Positions 1 to 9,016 of a stretch of 64,000 nt of DNA are shown here, piece after piece (positions within the stretch are counted from its first letter, which is position 1; the number at the start of each line of letters is the position of its first letter). Below the pieces are notes generated by a model. That model was not told the origin of the DNA. It did no database searches and saw only the letters and a program-made list of their open reading frames with translations. The position numbers and the translations under genes were made by a program. The DNA comes from Actinokineospora inagensis DSM 44258 (GTDB lineage: Bacteria > Actinomycetota > Actinomycetes > Mycobacteriales > Pseudonocardiaceae): the NCBI RefSeq assembly GCF_000482865.1, contig NZ_AXWW01000033.1, forward strand, positions 30,408 to 94,407. Direction: 5' to 3'.

Positions 1-1
1 C

Positions 2-592
2 CAGGCGGAGTGGACGCGGCAGCGCGGCGCGTTGGAGAAGGTGTTGCGGGAGACGACGATCCCGGCCATCGACACGGATCCCGAGGTCGTCCGATCGCAC
101 GCCGACGTCACCCGGTCCAGTGTGGACACCGGGCACGCGGCGGACGTGGCCGCGGCCGCGCGCAGGTCGCTGTGCCAGGGCGAGGGCAGCGGCCCGACTC
201 CGTTCTGCGAGCAGCAGGCGGACGTGTACAAGTCCGAAGAGGACAACCGAGCCCGGTCGGCCGACTCCATGCTGCGCGCGCAGACGAACCTCACCGTCGC
301 CGTGGTGAACGCCGTGGACAAGGCCCGCACCGCCGCCGTGACCCGCGCTGTGGCCAAGGCGGACCTGGATGCCGTCAACGCGAGACTGGCGGGCCACGGT
401 GAGCACGAGCCGCCCAGGCTCAACTGGCTCGATGCCCGGGAGGTCGTGGGTGACCGGAACCCGGTCGGCGTCATCGTGGTGATCTTCGTGGTGATCGCGG
501 CCTTCGTCCTGCTCGACTGCGTCGCTTTCGACCGAGTCCTCCGCCGTCTGCGCGCACGGGACCCGGACCAGCAGGAAGGACTCTCCGCATGA
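2..592 (+). CDS. Membrane-anchored protein, 5' end outside window
   Basis: The frame is open from base 2, so the gene very probably begins upstream; the in-frame TTG at 32 is only an internal candidate. The visible part, about 196 residues, is a charged, Ala-rich helical region with two Cys near visible residues 60-70, followed by one strong hydrophobic segment (roughly residues 155-176) and a short basic tail. That layout suggests a protein with one membrane anchor near its C-terminus. I recognise no family. The stop codon overlaps the next start by 4 bases (ATGA), so it is the first visible gene of a translationally coupled operon running to 12181. Topology is inferred from hydrophobicity only. 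Confidence 0.7.
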   Translation, partial: QAEWTRQRGALEKVLRETTIPAIDTDPEVVRSHADVTRSSVDTGHAADVAAAARRSLCQGEGSGPTPFCEQQADVYKSEEDNRARSADSMLRAQTNLTVAVVNAVDKARTAAVTRAVAKADLDAVNARLAGHGEHEPPRLNWLDAREVVGDRNPVGVIVVIFVVIAAFVLLDCVAFDRVLRRLRARDPDQQEGLSA

Positions 593-1569
593 GCGAGTGG
601 AGCGCCGAACTGGCTACCGTGACGAGGGCCGTCACCACGCTGGCCGACCGGCTCGCGCGGTGGCCCAACGGGGCCAACCCGGTGATCGGTGACGCCCGCA
701 CCGCGGTGAAGCTCACCGCGGAGTTCTTCAAGCAGTTACCCGGCGCGGTGGACGCGCACGCGAAGCTGCGCGAGGCGGTGGCCGGACGCGACGGCATGAC
801 CGAGATGTTGCGCGAACTCCGATCCATTGTGGACTTGTTGGACGGTTGCTTCCACGCCATCGACAACGGCCGCGCCAGGACCCGGGGGCCTGCCAAGCTC
901 CGCGAGTTGGCCAACCGGCTGTGTGAACGGCTCGACGAGTTCCTGGTCGAGCTCATCGCCGTGGCGAACCAGGCCGCCGAGGTGGACCGGGTGGTCGGCG
1001 CGGCGCGGAACACCACGGTCGAGGTCGTCACGCAGACCAAGCACAAGATCGACCTCTGGTACCTGGAGGCCGAGGGCGCCCAGGAGCCCACGCCCGCCGT
1101 CGACCCCAGCGACGTCGCGGCGTACCGGCTGGCCAAGCACTTCCGGGAGCACGAGGAGAAGGAGACCAGGCTGGCCAACCGGTGGCGGCTCGCCGTGGTC
1201 GGGTTGCTCGTGATCATCACGGCGTCGGCCGTGACGATCACCCTGGTCTTCCACACCGACCTGCTCACGACCGACCTGGTCCGGTTGTCGGCGACCATCC
1301 CGGCCGCGGTGCTCGCCGGGTACGTGGCCAAGGAGTCGGCGCGGCACCGGGCGGCGGCGAAGTGGTCCGGTGAGCTGTCCATCGCCCTCAGGACGCTGGT
1401 GCCCTACACCGAGCCGCTGGGTGACCAGGGGGCTGAGCTGCGTCGCGCGCTGGGGTTGCGCGTGTTCGGGGCGCCGGTGATGGAGAAGGCGGAGGGCTTG
1501 GGCGTTGACCTCGTCGAGCGGTTGGAGGCACTGGTGCGGAGATTGCTCGACCGCGAGGGGAAGTCGTGA
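589..1569 (+). CDS. Hypothetical protein with two membrane segments
   Basis: 326 aa, ATG start inside the preceding stop (ATGA overlap). The first 190 residues are hydrophilic and helical with many charged heptad-like stretches. Two hydrophobic helices follow at about residues 201-221 and 230-247, and the last 75 residues are again soluble. Both ends could therefore lie in the cytoplasm with a short hairpin in the membrane. No domain is recognised. It sits 46 bases upstream of the tubulin-like gene and may recruit that protein or the GTPase to the membrane; this is inference from position only. Confidence 0.8.
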   Translation: MSEWSAELATVTRAVTTLADRLARWPNGANPVIGDARTAVKLTAEFFKQLPGAVDAHAKLREAVAGRDGMTEMLRELRSIVDLLDGCFHAIDNGRARTRGPAKLRELANRLCERLDEFLVELIAVANQAAEVDRVVGAARNTTVEVVTQTKHKIDLWYLEAEGAQEPTPAVDPSDVAAYRLAKHFREHEEKETRLANRWRLAVVGLLVIITASAVTITLVFHTDLLTTDLVRLSATIPAAVLAGYVAKESARHRAAAKWSGELSIALRTLVPYTEPLGDQGAELRRALGLRVFGAPVMEKAEGLGVDLVERLEALVRRLLDREGKS

Positions 1570-1615
1570 GTGAGTTGGCCAGCACACCGCCTGTGATCGT
1601 GAGGACGATGCCGCG

Positions 1616-4600
1616 ATGAGGATCTACCAACCGATGTTGTTCGTCGGCCTCGGTGGGACCGGCTGCAAGGTCGGTGCCGAGTTGGAGAAGCGACTGCGTG
1701 AGGAGTTGTGCGGGCCGGACGGGACCAGGCTGGTGGGGGAGATCCAGGACCCCGGTTACCTGCCCTACCAACTCCCGTCGTGCCTGCAGTTCGTCTACGC
1801 GGACCTGAGCACCACCGAGTTGCACCGGGTGCGCCGGGAGGTGGTGCCCGGCCGCGAGCACGAGCAGGCGGCGCAGCGCACCATGCACCAGATCGCCGAC
1901 CTGGTGCCCGCGAAGTTGGCGAACTCGGCCGATGTGGCGCAGAGCCTGCGGATCAACACCGACGAGGACACGATCGACTGGTTGCCGGGCAAGGAGGGCG
2001 ACCCGCGGATCGGGCCGCTGGTGCGCGGGGCGGGGCAACTGCCCACGGTCGGGCGGGCGGTGCTGTTCGAGACGTTGCGGCGCAACGCGGACACGGCGCT
2101 GCTGGGGGTCAAGGAGGCATTGGCCGCGATCAACGAGTCCGCGGGCGACCTGTATGTGGTGAGCGGCAAGCGGGCCCAGCAGGTTGACCCGGTCGTCGTG
2201 TTCGTCGTGTTCTCCGTGGCCGGTGGCACGGGCAGCGGGATCTTCTACGACTACCTGCACCTGATCGGCAACCTGATGCACGACGGCGGCAAGCGCGCCG
2301 AGATCTACCCGTTGGTGCTCATGCCTTCCGCGTTCGACGACGGCCAAGGTGGTGGCAGGCCCGCTGAGCTCAACGCGGGTTCCGCGCTGGTGGACCTGTT
2401 CCGGCTCATCGACGACCAGAACGCGCAGGGGTCCCCGGACGCGCTCGACGCGCGCGGTACGCACGGCGCCGTGTCGGTGCGCTACCCCGGCATGGGGCAG
2501 GTGCAGTTGCAGCCGAACGTGGTCCAGACCGCGTTCCTGTTCGGCAGGCCGGTCGGCGGGGTGCGCCGGGACGACCTGAACCGGTCGATGGTGTCGCTGA
2601 TGGTCTCGCTCATCGGCGCGGGGCCGACCGAGCCGGACGACGACGACGGGGCCGCCACCCGGTCCTACCAGTCCTTCGCCGACGGGTTCATCAACAGCAA
2701 GGTCGACCGGCACGCCACCGCCGACACCGGGGTCGGCCGCCGCGGTGTCACCACCAGCGCCGTCGCGGCGCTCACCACTCCACTCCTGGAACTGACCGAC
2801 GTGGTGTCGTCGCACCTGTTGGCCAACGCGGTCACCGAACTGCTCGTACCGCCCGGCGCCGTCGAGACCAACAAGCAGCACATCCGCCAGTTCATCACCG
2901 CCGCGGGACTCGACCGGGTGCTGGAGGCCGCCCCGGCGCGGATTCCGCCACAGGGCAGCCCGGTGGGCTACGGACCCGTGGTCGCCGCGTTGACCGAGCG
3001 GGCCAACCACATGGCCGCCGCGATCGATCGGGGCCAAGAGGCGCTGGCCGCCCCGGTCGCTGCGCTGGCGCAGGACTACGACCCGTCCGCCGCCGCGACG
3101 GCCGTGCTGCGGCACGTGGACCTCTTCCGGTTGTGGCGCACCGTGTTCGGGCACCGCGACCTGGTGGACCCGTTGGACAAGGGCGGTTTCCGGTCGTTGC
3201 TGGAGGGGTGGCGCACGCCGCCGCCGACGCCGCCGGGCATGAACAACGCGGTCCCGCCGATGCCGACCAACCTGCCGAAGCGGTTCATGCAGCGGATGCG
3301 GCTGGTCGACGAGCCGGTGCGGGCGGTGCTGCGCGCCCAGGACAACTGGTACCAGTGGCAGACCCGGCGGATCTGGAACGCGGCCTGGAACGACAGCCAC
3401 CGGCTGTGGAGCAGGCCGTGGCAGGCGTTCGTGGAGGAGTTCACCGCCATCCACGGCGCGTTCGTCGCGCACGCCCAGACCGACCCGCACCTGTTCGACC
3501 AGCGGTCCAAGGACCTCTACAAGCCCAGGGTGGGGGTGGCCTACCTGCTGCCGCCCGAGGACCGCGGCCTGGAGGGCTTCTACCAGGGCGTGCTCGCCCG
3601 GTTGAAGCAGGACTTCGCCCAGCACCTCGGTCCCAACGCGCACGAGGGCCACCTGCTGAACCTGCTGCTCGGCCAGGACGGCTGGGTCGCCGCGTTCGAC
3701 AAGGGGCGCAAGGACCCGGAGGCCGCCGTCGCCGACGTGCGGCAGCGGATCAAGGAGGCGGTCACCGAGCGGGTGCGCCCCGGTGACCGGAGCAGGCCCG
3801 CGTTGGTGCCCAGGATGGAGGACCTGCTGGCCAACGCGGTGCAGCGGCGGGACAACAGCGTCACCGACGGCGACCTCAACCGGTTCCGGCAGAAGCTGGC
3901 CGAACTGGTGCCCGGCGGGTTCGCCCCCGAGGGCCACGCCGCGCTGAAGGTGCTGTTCACCTACCCGGCCGCCCAGCACGACGTGGAGATCGAGCGGTTC
4001 CTGCGGCACGAGGTGTCGCTGCCGATCGACATGGTCGGCGAGCCGGAGTTCCGCGCCGTGCAGGCCGACTCGATGGTGGTCGTGCTCAACCGCAGCTCGA
4101 TGGGGGTCACCGAGGTGCCCGAGCTGCGCAAGGTGATCAAGCTGTGGACGGTGGCCCAGCAGGCCCCCAAGCCGATGGACACGCTGTCCTGGCGGCGCAG
4201 GCTCGACCACGGCGACTACCTGCTGATGGACCGGCGGGACCGGGCGCAGGTGCTGCACCGGCTGCTCTGCGCGGCGTGGGACGGCAAGATCGAGGTGGTC
4301 GGCGACCCGTGCAGCCCGGACCGGATCACCGTCGCCCTGGGCAGCCGCGAGGCCGTGTCGATGGAGCTCGCGCTGGCCCCGCTGGGTTCGCTGTCCTCGT
4401 GGGCCAGCGTGTTGCAGGCCTACGAGCGGTGGATCATCACCGACGACAACCCGACCCGCCGCGGCCTGGCTGCCCGGTTGATGTCCAGCGTCCCCGCCGG
4501 TGCCGCCACCTCGCCGTCCCGCCCGGCGGAGGAGTTCACCGCGCTGGTCGACCTCGCCGAGCGCGAGCTGGCCAAGGTCGCCGAGGCCAGGGACAACCGG

Positions 4601-4762
4601 GTGCTGCGGGTCGACCCGCAGTTGGCGGTGTTCGCCGAGTTCTGGTCGGAGCTGCTGCCTGCCGCGCTCCGGCTGCCGGTCGACGGGACCCGCAAGAACC
4701 TCGACGACCTGCGGGAACAGGTCGAGGCCTCGTTCCGGCTCGGTGGGCAGGAGCGGGGATGA
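1616..4762 (+). CDS. Tubulin-like protein (Tubulin_2-type), 1048 aa
   Basis: The N-terminus carries a GLGGTG nucleotide-binding turn at residues 11-16. A tubulin/FtsZ signature, AGGTGSG, sits at residues 202-208 after a hydrophobic strand (VVFVVFSV). These two motifs, and a length near 1000 residues, match the actinobacterial tubulin-like family known as Tubulin_2. That family is thought to bind GTP, and whether it polymerises is unknown to me. The C-terminal 700 residues are mostly helical with no recognised domain and no membrane segment. The stop overlaps the next start by ATGA. Co-occurrence with a GTPase, a pseudokinase and membrane proteins suggests a cytoplasmic scaffold or sensor. The family call is solid on the motifs; the role is inference. 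Confidence 0.85.
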   Translation: MRIYQPMLFVGLGGTGCKVGAELEKRLREELCGPDGTRLVGEIQDPGYLPYQLPSCLQFVYADLSTTELHRVRREVVPGREHEQAAQRTMHQIADLVPAKLANSADVAQSLRINTDEDTIDWLPGKEGDPRIGPLVRGAGQLPTVGRAVLFETLRRNADTALLGVKEALAAINESAGDLYVVSGKRAQQVDPVVVFVVFSVAGGTGSGIFYDYLHLIGNLMHDGGKRAEIYPLVLMPSAFDDGQGGGRPAELNAGSALVDLFRLIDDQNAQGSPDALDARGTHGAVSVRYPGMGQVQLQPNVVQTAFLFGRPVGGVRRDDLNRSMVSLMVSLIGAGPTEPDDDDGAATRSYQSFADGFINSKVDRHATADTGVGRRGVTTSAVAALTTPLLELTDVVSSHLLANAVTELLVPPGAVETNKQHIRQFITAAGLDRVLEAAPARIPPQGSPVGYGPVVAALTERANHMAAAIDRGQEALAAPVAALAQDYDPSAAATAVLRHVDLFRLWRTVFGHRDLVDPLDKGGFRSLLEGWRTPPPTPPGMNNAVPPMPTNLPKRFMQRMRLVDEPVRAVLRAQDNWYQWQTRRIWNAAWNDSHRLWSRPWQAFVEEFTAIHGAFVAHAQTDPHLFDQRSKDLYKPRVGVAYLLPPEDRGLEGFYQGVLARLKQDFAQHLGPNAHEGHLLNLLLGQDGWVAAFDKGRKDPEAAVADVRQRIKEAVTERVRPGDRSRPALVPRMEDLLANAVQRRDNSVTDGDLNRFRQKLAELVPGGFAPEGHAALKVLFTYPAAQHDVEIERFLRHEVSLPIDMVGEPEFRAVQADSMVVVLNRSSMGVTEVPELRKVIKLWTVAQQAPKPMDTLSWRRRLDHGDYLLMDRRDRAQVLHRLLCAAWDGKIEVVGDPCSPDRITVALGSREAVSMELALAPLGSLSSWASVLQAYERWIITDDNPTRRGLAARLMSSVPAGAATSPSRPAEEFTALVDLAERELAKVAEARDNRVLRVDPQLAVFAEFWSELLPAALRLPVDGTRKNLDDLREQVEASFRLGGQERG

Positions 4763-6963
4763 GGACATCCGAGGTGGTCGTCGTCGATCTTCGGCACGGT
4801 GGGTCGCCGCCCAGCTCGCCCGCGGGCGGCGTGGTGGTGGTGGACTCGGCCGACCAGTTGGCCGTGCACGCCGAGGTATACCTGTCGCTGGTGGGCGCGG
4901 ACATGGTCACCGACGTCATCTGCGTCGCGGTGGGCGAGTCCGGGACCGGCGACCCGCTGGACGGGGTCGTGCTGACCATGCCGCCCGCGCTCCGGCACGC
5001 CACCGTGCTGTGGGTCGGTGACCCGGTCGGCGTCGAGTGGGCGCCCGAGCACACCGTGCCGCGCCCCGCCGCCCGACCGGGTGAAGACCTCGACGCGCTG
5101 GTGGCCGCGCTGCGCGACCCCACCCTGTTCGACCGGGTCGTCGCCGCGGCCGAGGAACTGCCCGCCGCCGCCGCGAGTCCCGGGATCCGGTTGGTCTCGC
5201 ACGCTGTCGACCGGACCGAGCTGGCCGAGGCGCGGGCCGCCGCGGTCCGCTCGCTGTGCGCGGCCGACCAGCCCGCCACCGACGACATCAGCGTCACGAT
5301 CCGGCAGTCGTTCCTGCTCGGCGGCCACGAAGGCGCGGTACTCACCGGACCAGTGCGCGACGCGCGGGTCGAGGCGCTGCGCAGGCTCGCCGACGTCGCG
5401 GCGCTTGCCAAGCAGGTGGGCACGCCGCAGGCCCTGTTGGGTACCGCTCGCCCGACCGGTTCGATCGCCACCCAGACGGCGTGGGCCGGGCAGGCGGCGG
5501 AGAACTACCGCTTGGGCGTCGGCGAACTGCTCAACCGGATGGACGGCCAACTACAGGTCGGGCACCCGTCGGTGGACGCGGTGCGCGAACTGGGAGCCCC
5601 CGCCCCGCGCGATGTTGACGGCCACGAGATCGCGGGCGCGCTGCGGCAGGCGGTCGACGCCCGGCTGGCCGCCGGGGCCGCGTTGCCGACGGTGAGCCGG
5701 GAACTGCGCCAGCTCGCCGCGTCGGCAAAACCGCAGGGCTGTGTGTCCGCTTTGGACCAGGTGGCCGCGATCGGGCCGTTGTCGTTGTCGCTACCGGAGT
5801 TCCGCCGCTGGCCGATCCCGATCCTGGCGTTGCCGCTGATCTTCCTGACCTGCGCCGCGGTCGCGTTCCTGCTCGGACCGGGGTGGACCGGCTGGCTCGC
5901 CGGTGCGCTGCTGGCGTCGGGGTGGACGTGCGCTGGGTGGCTGTTCCTCGCCCGGCGCCCGGGGCCGGAGGGAGAACCGGGGTTCGGCACCGTCGTCCCG
6001 GCGGCGCTGAGCGTCTATGGCCTGAGTTCTCTCGTTGGGGCGGTGGCGGGCGCGTTACCCCGTGGCTTGGTCACCGAACTCGCTCGGCCGCTGATGCCCG
6101 AGTTGGTCGCGGATCTGTTGGCGGTCGCGGTGGTGTTGGTCTCCGCCGTCGTGGTCGCGTTCAGTTGGCGCGGCGCGGTTCGCCAGTGGCGGGCGGCGTT
6201 CGCCATCGACGGGGTGCGCACGGCGATCGGTGAACTCACCACGGTCGCCGACGACACCACGGCCCGCGAGTGGTTGCCGTTGTTGAGAAGGCGCGCGACA
6301 GCCGCCGCGGCCGCGGAAGTCGCCGCGGGCTTGGACGAAGTGGCGGGCACCCTCGTCGACACGGGGGACCAGTTGTTCCCCCCACCCGCGTTGTCCGTCC
6401 CAGGTGGACAACAGATGGCCCGCCCCGTCCCGCGCGAGCTGTACACCGTCGTCCGCGGCGACCTGGTCGACCTGGCCAGGACCGCGCTGCAACCGGCGTG
6501 GCCCGCGGCCGAGTCTGCCCTGCGGGCCAACCCCGGCGTCTACGCGGCCCGGCTGGAACGGCTGGTCGACGAGTACAGCACCGAGGTGCGCAGGCGGGGT
6601 CTGCTGTCGTCGACCACGCACAGCAGCGACAACAGCACCCGCGACGACATGCTCAACCGGACCTGGCAGGAGTCGCCCGACGCGCTCGCCGCCCTGCGCA
6701 CCCATGCGGGCGCCGACATGACCCAGCTCTGCGCGGGCGGCCAACTGCGTTACCTGAGCACGGCGGTGGAACCGGTACTGGTCCGCTTCGCGCCCGCCCA
6801 ACTGCGTCGGGCGCTGAGCCGGGACAGTGTCCACACCGGACTCGCGGGTGATCCGAGTGTGGTGTGGAGCGAGGGCGGGGAGTTCGTCGGCGCGCTCCGG
6901 CTGCTGCCGCTGCGCGCGGAGTCGGTGCTGCACGTGTACAGCAGTGGAGGGGTGAACGGGTGA
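4759..6963 (+). CDS. Multi-pass membrane protein with large soluble flanks
   Basis: 734 aa. The ATG at 4759 overlaps the tubulin-like stop codon; the frame is open further upstream, but this coupled start fits the operon. The N-terminal 130 residues alternate strands and helices (VVVVD, VVVVDS, VICVAV, ATVLWVG), resembling a Rossmann-like or von Willebrand-like fold, but I see no intact MIDAS motif (DxSxS). Three to four hydrophobic segments lie at about residues 350-470. The remaining 260 residues are soluble and helical. No family is recognised. It probably forms the membrane core of the operon's complex, by inference from its size and position. Confidence 0.8.
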   Translation: MRTSEVVVVDLRHGGSPPSSPAGGVVVVDSADQLAVHAEVYLSLVGADMVTDVICVAVGESGTGDPLDGVVLTMPPALRHATVLWVGDPVGVEWAPEHTVPRPAARPGEDLDALVAALRDPTLFDRVVAAAEELPAAAASPGIRLVSHAVDRTELAEARAAAVRSLCAADQPATDDISVTIRQSFLLGGHEGAVLTGPVRDARVEALRRLADVAALAKQVGTPQALLGTARPTGSIATQTAWAGQAAENYRLGVGELLNRMDGQLQVGHPSVDAVRELGAPAPRDVDGHEIAGALRQAVDARLAAGAALPTVSRELRQLAASAKPQGCVSALDQVAAIGPLSLSLPEFRRWPIPILALPLIFLTCAAVAFLLGPGWTGWLAGALLASGWTCAGWLFLARRPGPEGEPGFGTVVPAALSVYGLSSLVGAVAGALPRGLVTELARPLMPELVADLLAVAVVLVSAVVVAFSWRGAVRQWRAAFAIDGVRTAIGELTTVADDTTAREWLPLLRRRATAAAAAEVAAGLDEVAGTLVDTGDQLFPPPALSVPGGQQMARPVPRELYTVVRGDLVDLARTALQPAWPAAESALRANPGVYAARLERLVDEYSTEVRRRGLLSSTTHSSDNSTRDDMLNRTWQESPDALAALRTHAGADMTQLCAGGQLRYLSTAVEPVLVRFAPAQLRRALSRDSVHTGLAGDPSVVWSEGGEFVGALRLLPLRAESVLHVYSSGGVNG

Positions 6964-7946
6964 GCAACGGGACGCGGCAAGTGGTCTGCCGCACGGTCCT
7001 CGGCGCGCGGCAGGAGATCGCCATCGAGGACGTCAACGAGTTCCAGACCCCGGGGGCGCGGCTGTCCCAACAGTTGGTGCGGGTCAAGGGTGCGCCTTTC
7101 GTGCGCAAGTACGTCCCCGCCGCCTTGGGCGCGCGGCTCCCCGCGCTCTACGCCTTGCTGGACAACGAGATCCGCGCGGGTTGCAGGCTCGCGCAGGCAT
7201 ACGGCGCCAACTACCCTTCCGAGCTGGCGCACCTGGTCGCCTACAACGTCGACGCCGAGGAACCGTTCGCCCTGTTCCACGAGTACCGCGGCGTGGCGCT
7301 CGGACCGGGACCGCGCTTCGACGACGACGAGATCCGCCAGTTCGAGCTCGGCCTGCTGCGCGCCTTGCAGTACACCTCCGCCGCCGGGGTCGTGCACGGC
7401 TCGGTGGGCCCGGACGCGCTGCGCTGGAACGCGGGCCACGTCCAACTGGTCGACTTCGAGTCCGCCGAACGGGTCGGCGAACCGCGTCGACCGTCCACCA
7501 CGCGTGTCCGCTCACCCGAGCAGACAGCCGGAACCGGCCTGGTCAGCGCCCGTGACGACGTGTGGGCCGCCGGTCACCTCATCCGCGTCACCCGCCTGCA
7601 GGCCCGCCCCGGCGACCAACTCCCCGACCACCGCCACGACCCAGAGGGCCTGCGCACCGTCCTCTCCCCGGTGTTCGACAACCCCGTCGACCACCGCCCC
7701 GAACCCGTCGAACTGCTGCGGCGCCTGCGGGACAACACCCGGTTCCCCGTCCCCGACGACCTCGACGTGAACTACTCGGCGGGCCGGGAACGGTTCGAAC
7801 AGGTCAGCCTCGCCAAACGCCTACAGCTCCCCAACCCGTCCGCCAACGGCGGAAAACCCGCCAAGCGCGGCAAACGCGTCTTCCCGTTCCTCGGCACCAT
7901 GCTCCTCGTCGCCTGCGCCATCATCACCGCGGCGGTGACCCTATGA
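6960..7946 (+). CDS. Membrane-anchored pseudokinase
   Basis: 328 aa, GTG start overlapping the previous stop (GTGA). The fold follows a Ser/Thr kinase: a possible beta3 Lys in FVRKY, a C-helix Glu in LLDNEIRAG, a catalytic-loop equivalent HGSVGPDAL at residues 146-154, and VDFES at about 164-168 where DFG is expected. The catalytic Asp of HRD is Ser148, and DFG reads DFE, so phosphotransfer is unlikely. A polybasic stretch and one hydrophobic helix form the C-terminus (last 22 residues), which would anchor it with the kinase-like domain in the cytoplasm. A role as a binding or regulatory subunit is likely. A remote active kinase with relocated residues cannot be excluded. Confidence 0.75.
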   Translation: MSNGTRQVVCRTVLGARQEIAIEDVNEFQTPGARLSQQLVRVKGAPFVRKYVPAALGARLPALYALLDNEIRAGCRLAQAYGANYPSELAHLVAYNVDAEEPFALFHEYRGVALGPGPRFDDDEIRQFELGLLRALQYTSAAGVVHGSVGPDALRWNAGHVQLVDFESAERVGEPRRPSTTRVRSPEQTAGTGLVSARDDVWAAGHLIRVTRLQARPGDQLPDHRHDPEGLRTVLSPVFDNPVDHRPEPVELLRRLRDNTRFPVPDDLDVNYSAGRERFEQVSLAKRLQLPNPSANGGKPAKRGKRVFPFLGTMLLVACAIITAAVTL

Positions 7947-9016
7947 CCGGCATCACCCCGTTCCCCCGGCTGATCCGCTGCCCCATCTGCGCCGACGAGT
8001 TCCCCTGGTCGCACGACCCGATCATCTCGGTGTGGGACGACGAGAAACGCGACTACCTGCACATCGACACGTCGTCGTGGTCCGCGGAGAAACGCGCCGA
8101 CCTCGCCCAGCGCGGCTACCGGCAGTGCCCCAACCCGTCCGGCGACACCCAGGAGGAGCACTACCTGCCCGCGACCTTCGGCGACTTCGGCGACCCGATG
8201 GTCATCGGCCTGGTCGGCGGCGGCGCCTCGGGCAAGACCCACCTGCTGACGGCGATGATCCGACAGGCCTACCTCAACGGCCTGGCGCCGTACGACATCA
8301 CCGTCAAGGCGCTCGACCACCGGCGGCACCGGTCGTTCCGCGAGAAGTTCATCGAGGAGTTCGAACGCGGCGCCGCGCTGGCAGGCACCGACACCGGCAT
8401 CTCCGACGCCGCCGACATCCTGCTGCTGCGCGGGCCCGCTGGTGTCCGGCCGATCACGTTCTTCGACGTGGCGGGGGAGGACCTGCGCGACATCGACGCC
8501 CGCAACCGGTCGACCCGGTTCCTGATCGGCGCCACCGCGGTGATCTTCGTGCACCCGTGCGACGACCGCGGCCCGGACGGCCAGGTGATCCGGCGGACCG
8601 AGAACCTGGCCTTCGACCTCGCCGTGGAACGGTTGCGCAGCAAGCGGTTGCCCGCGGTCGTCGCGGTCACCAAGGCCGACCGGCTGCGGTACGCGCCCCC
8701 GGTCGAGCGCTGGCTGCGCCGCGGCGACGAAACCTCGGTCGACGCGGACCGGATCCGCGCCGAGAGCCGGGACGTCTACGCGTTCCTGCACCACTCCGGC
8801 GCGGGCGGTTCGCTGGAGCCGTACCAGGCGTTCCCCCGCTGCACCCTGCACTTCGTCTCCGCCAGCGGCGGCGAGGCGGCCAAGGGCGCCGCGGCGGGCA
8901 AGAACGTCTTCCCCCGTGGGTTCCACCCGACCCGGGTGCTGGAACCCCTCGTGTCCATCCTGGCCATGACGGGGATGATCACCGGTCCCGAGGCGGAAAG
9001 AGTGGGCATGCCGTGA
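7943..9016 (+). CDS. TRAFAC-like GTPase with N-terminal Cys motif
   Basis: 357 aa, ATGA overlap with the pseudokinase gene. The N-terminus has CPIC at residues 13-16 and a further Cys-Pro at 62-63, suggesting a metal-binding knuckle, although a fourth ligand is not obvious. The P-loop GGGASGKT is at 92-99, the Walker B/G3 region FFDVAGED at 173-180, the G4-like motif TKAD at 243-246 and the G5-like SAS at about 306-308. These place it among P-loop GTPases of the TRAFAC class, close to the GTPases paired with GAP1 proteins in bacterial conflict systems. The next gene encodes a GAP1-like protein, which supports that. No membrane segment is present. The substrate base is inferred as GTP from TKAD. 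Confidence 0.85.
   Translation: MTGITPFPRLIRCPICADEFPWSHDPIISVWDDEKRDYLHIDTSSWSAEKRADLAQRGYRQCPNPSGDTQEEHYLPATFGDFGDPMVIGLVGGGASGKTHLLTAMIRQAYLNGLAPYDITVKALDHRRHRSFREKFIEEFERGAALAGTDTGISDAADILLLRGPAGVRPITFFDVAGEDLRDIDARNRSTRFLIGATAVIFVHPCDDRGPDGQVIRRTENLAFDLAVERLRSKRLPAVVAVTKADRLRYAPPVERWLRRGDETSVDADRIRAESRDVYAFLHHSGAGGSLEPYQAFPRCTLHFVSASGGEAAKGAAAGKNVFPRGFHPTRVLEPLVSILAMTGMITGPEAERVGMP

Noticed and set aside
1388..4768. 1126-aa open frame on the - strand
   Set aside because: It is antisense to the tubulin-like gene, is rich in Arg, Pro, His and Gln as expected of a high-GC shadow frame, and has no motif.
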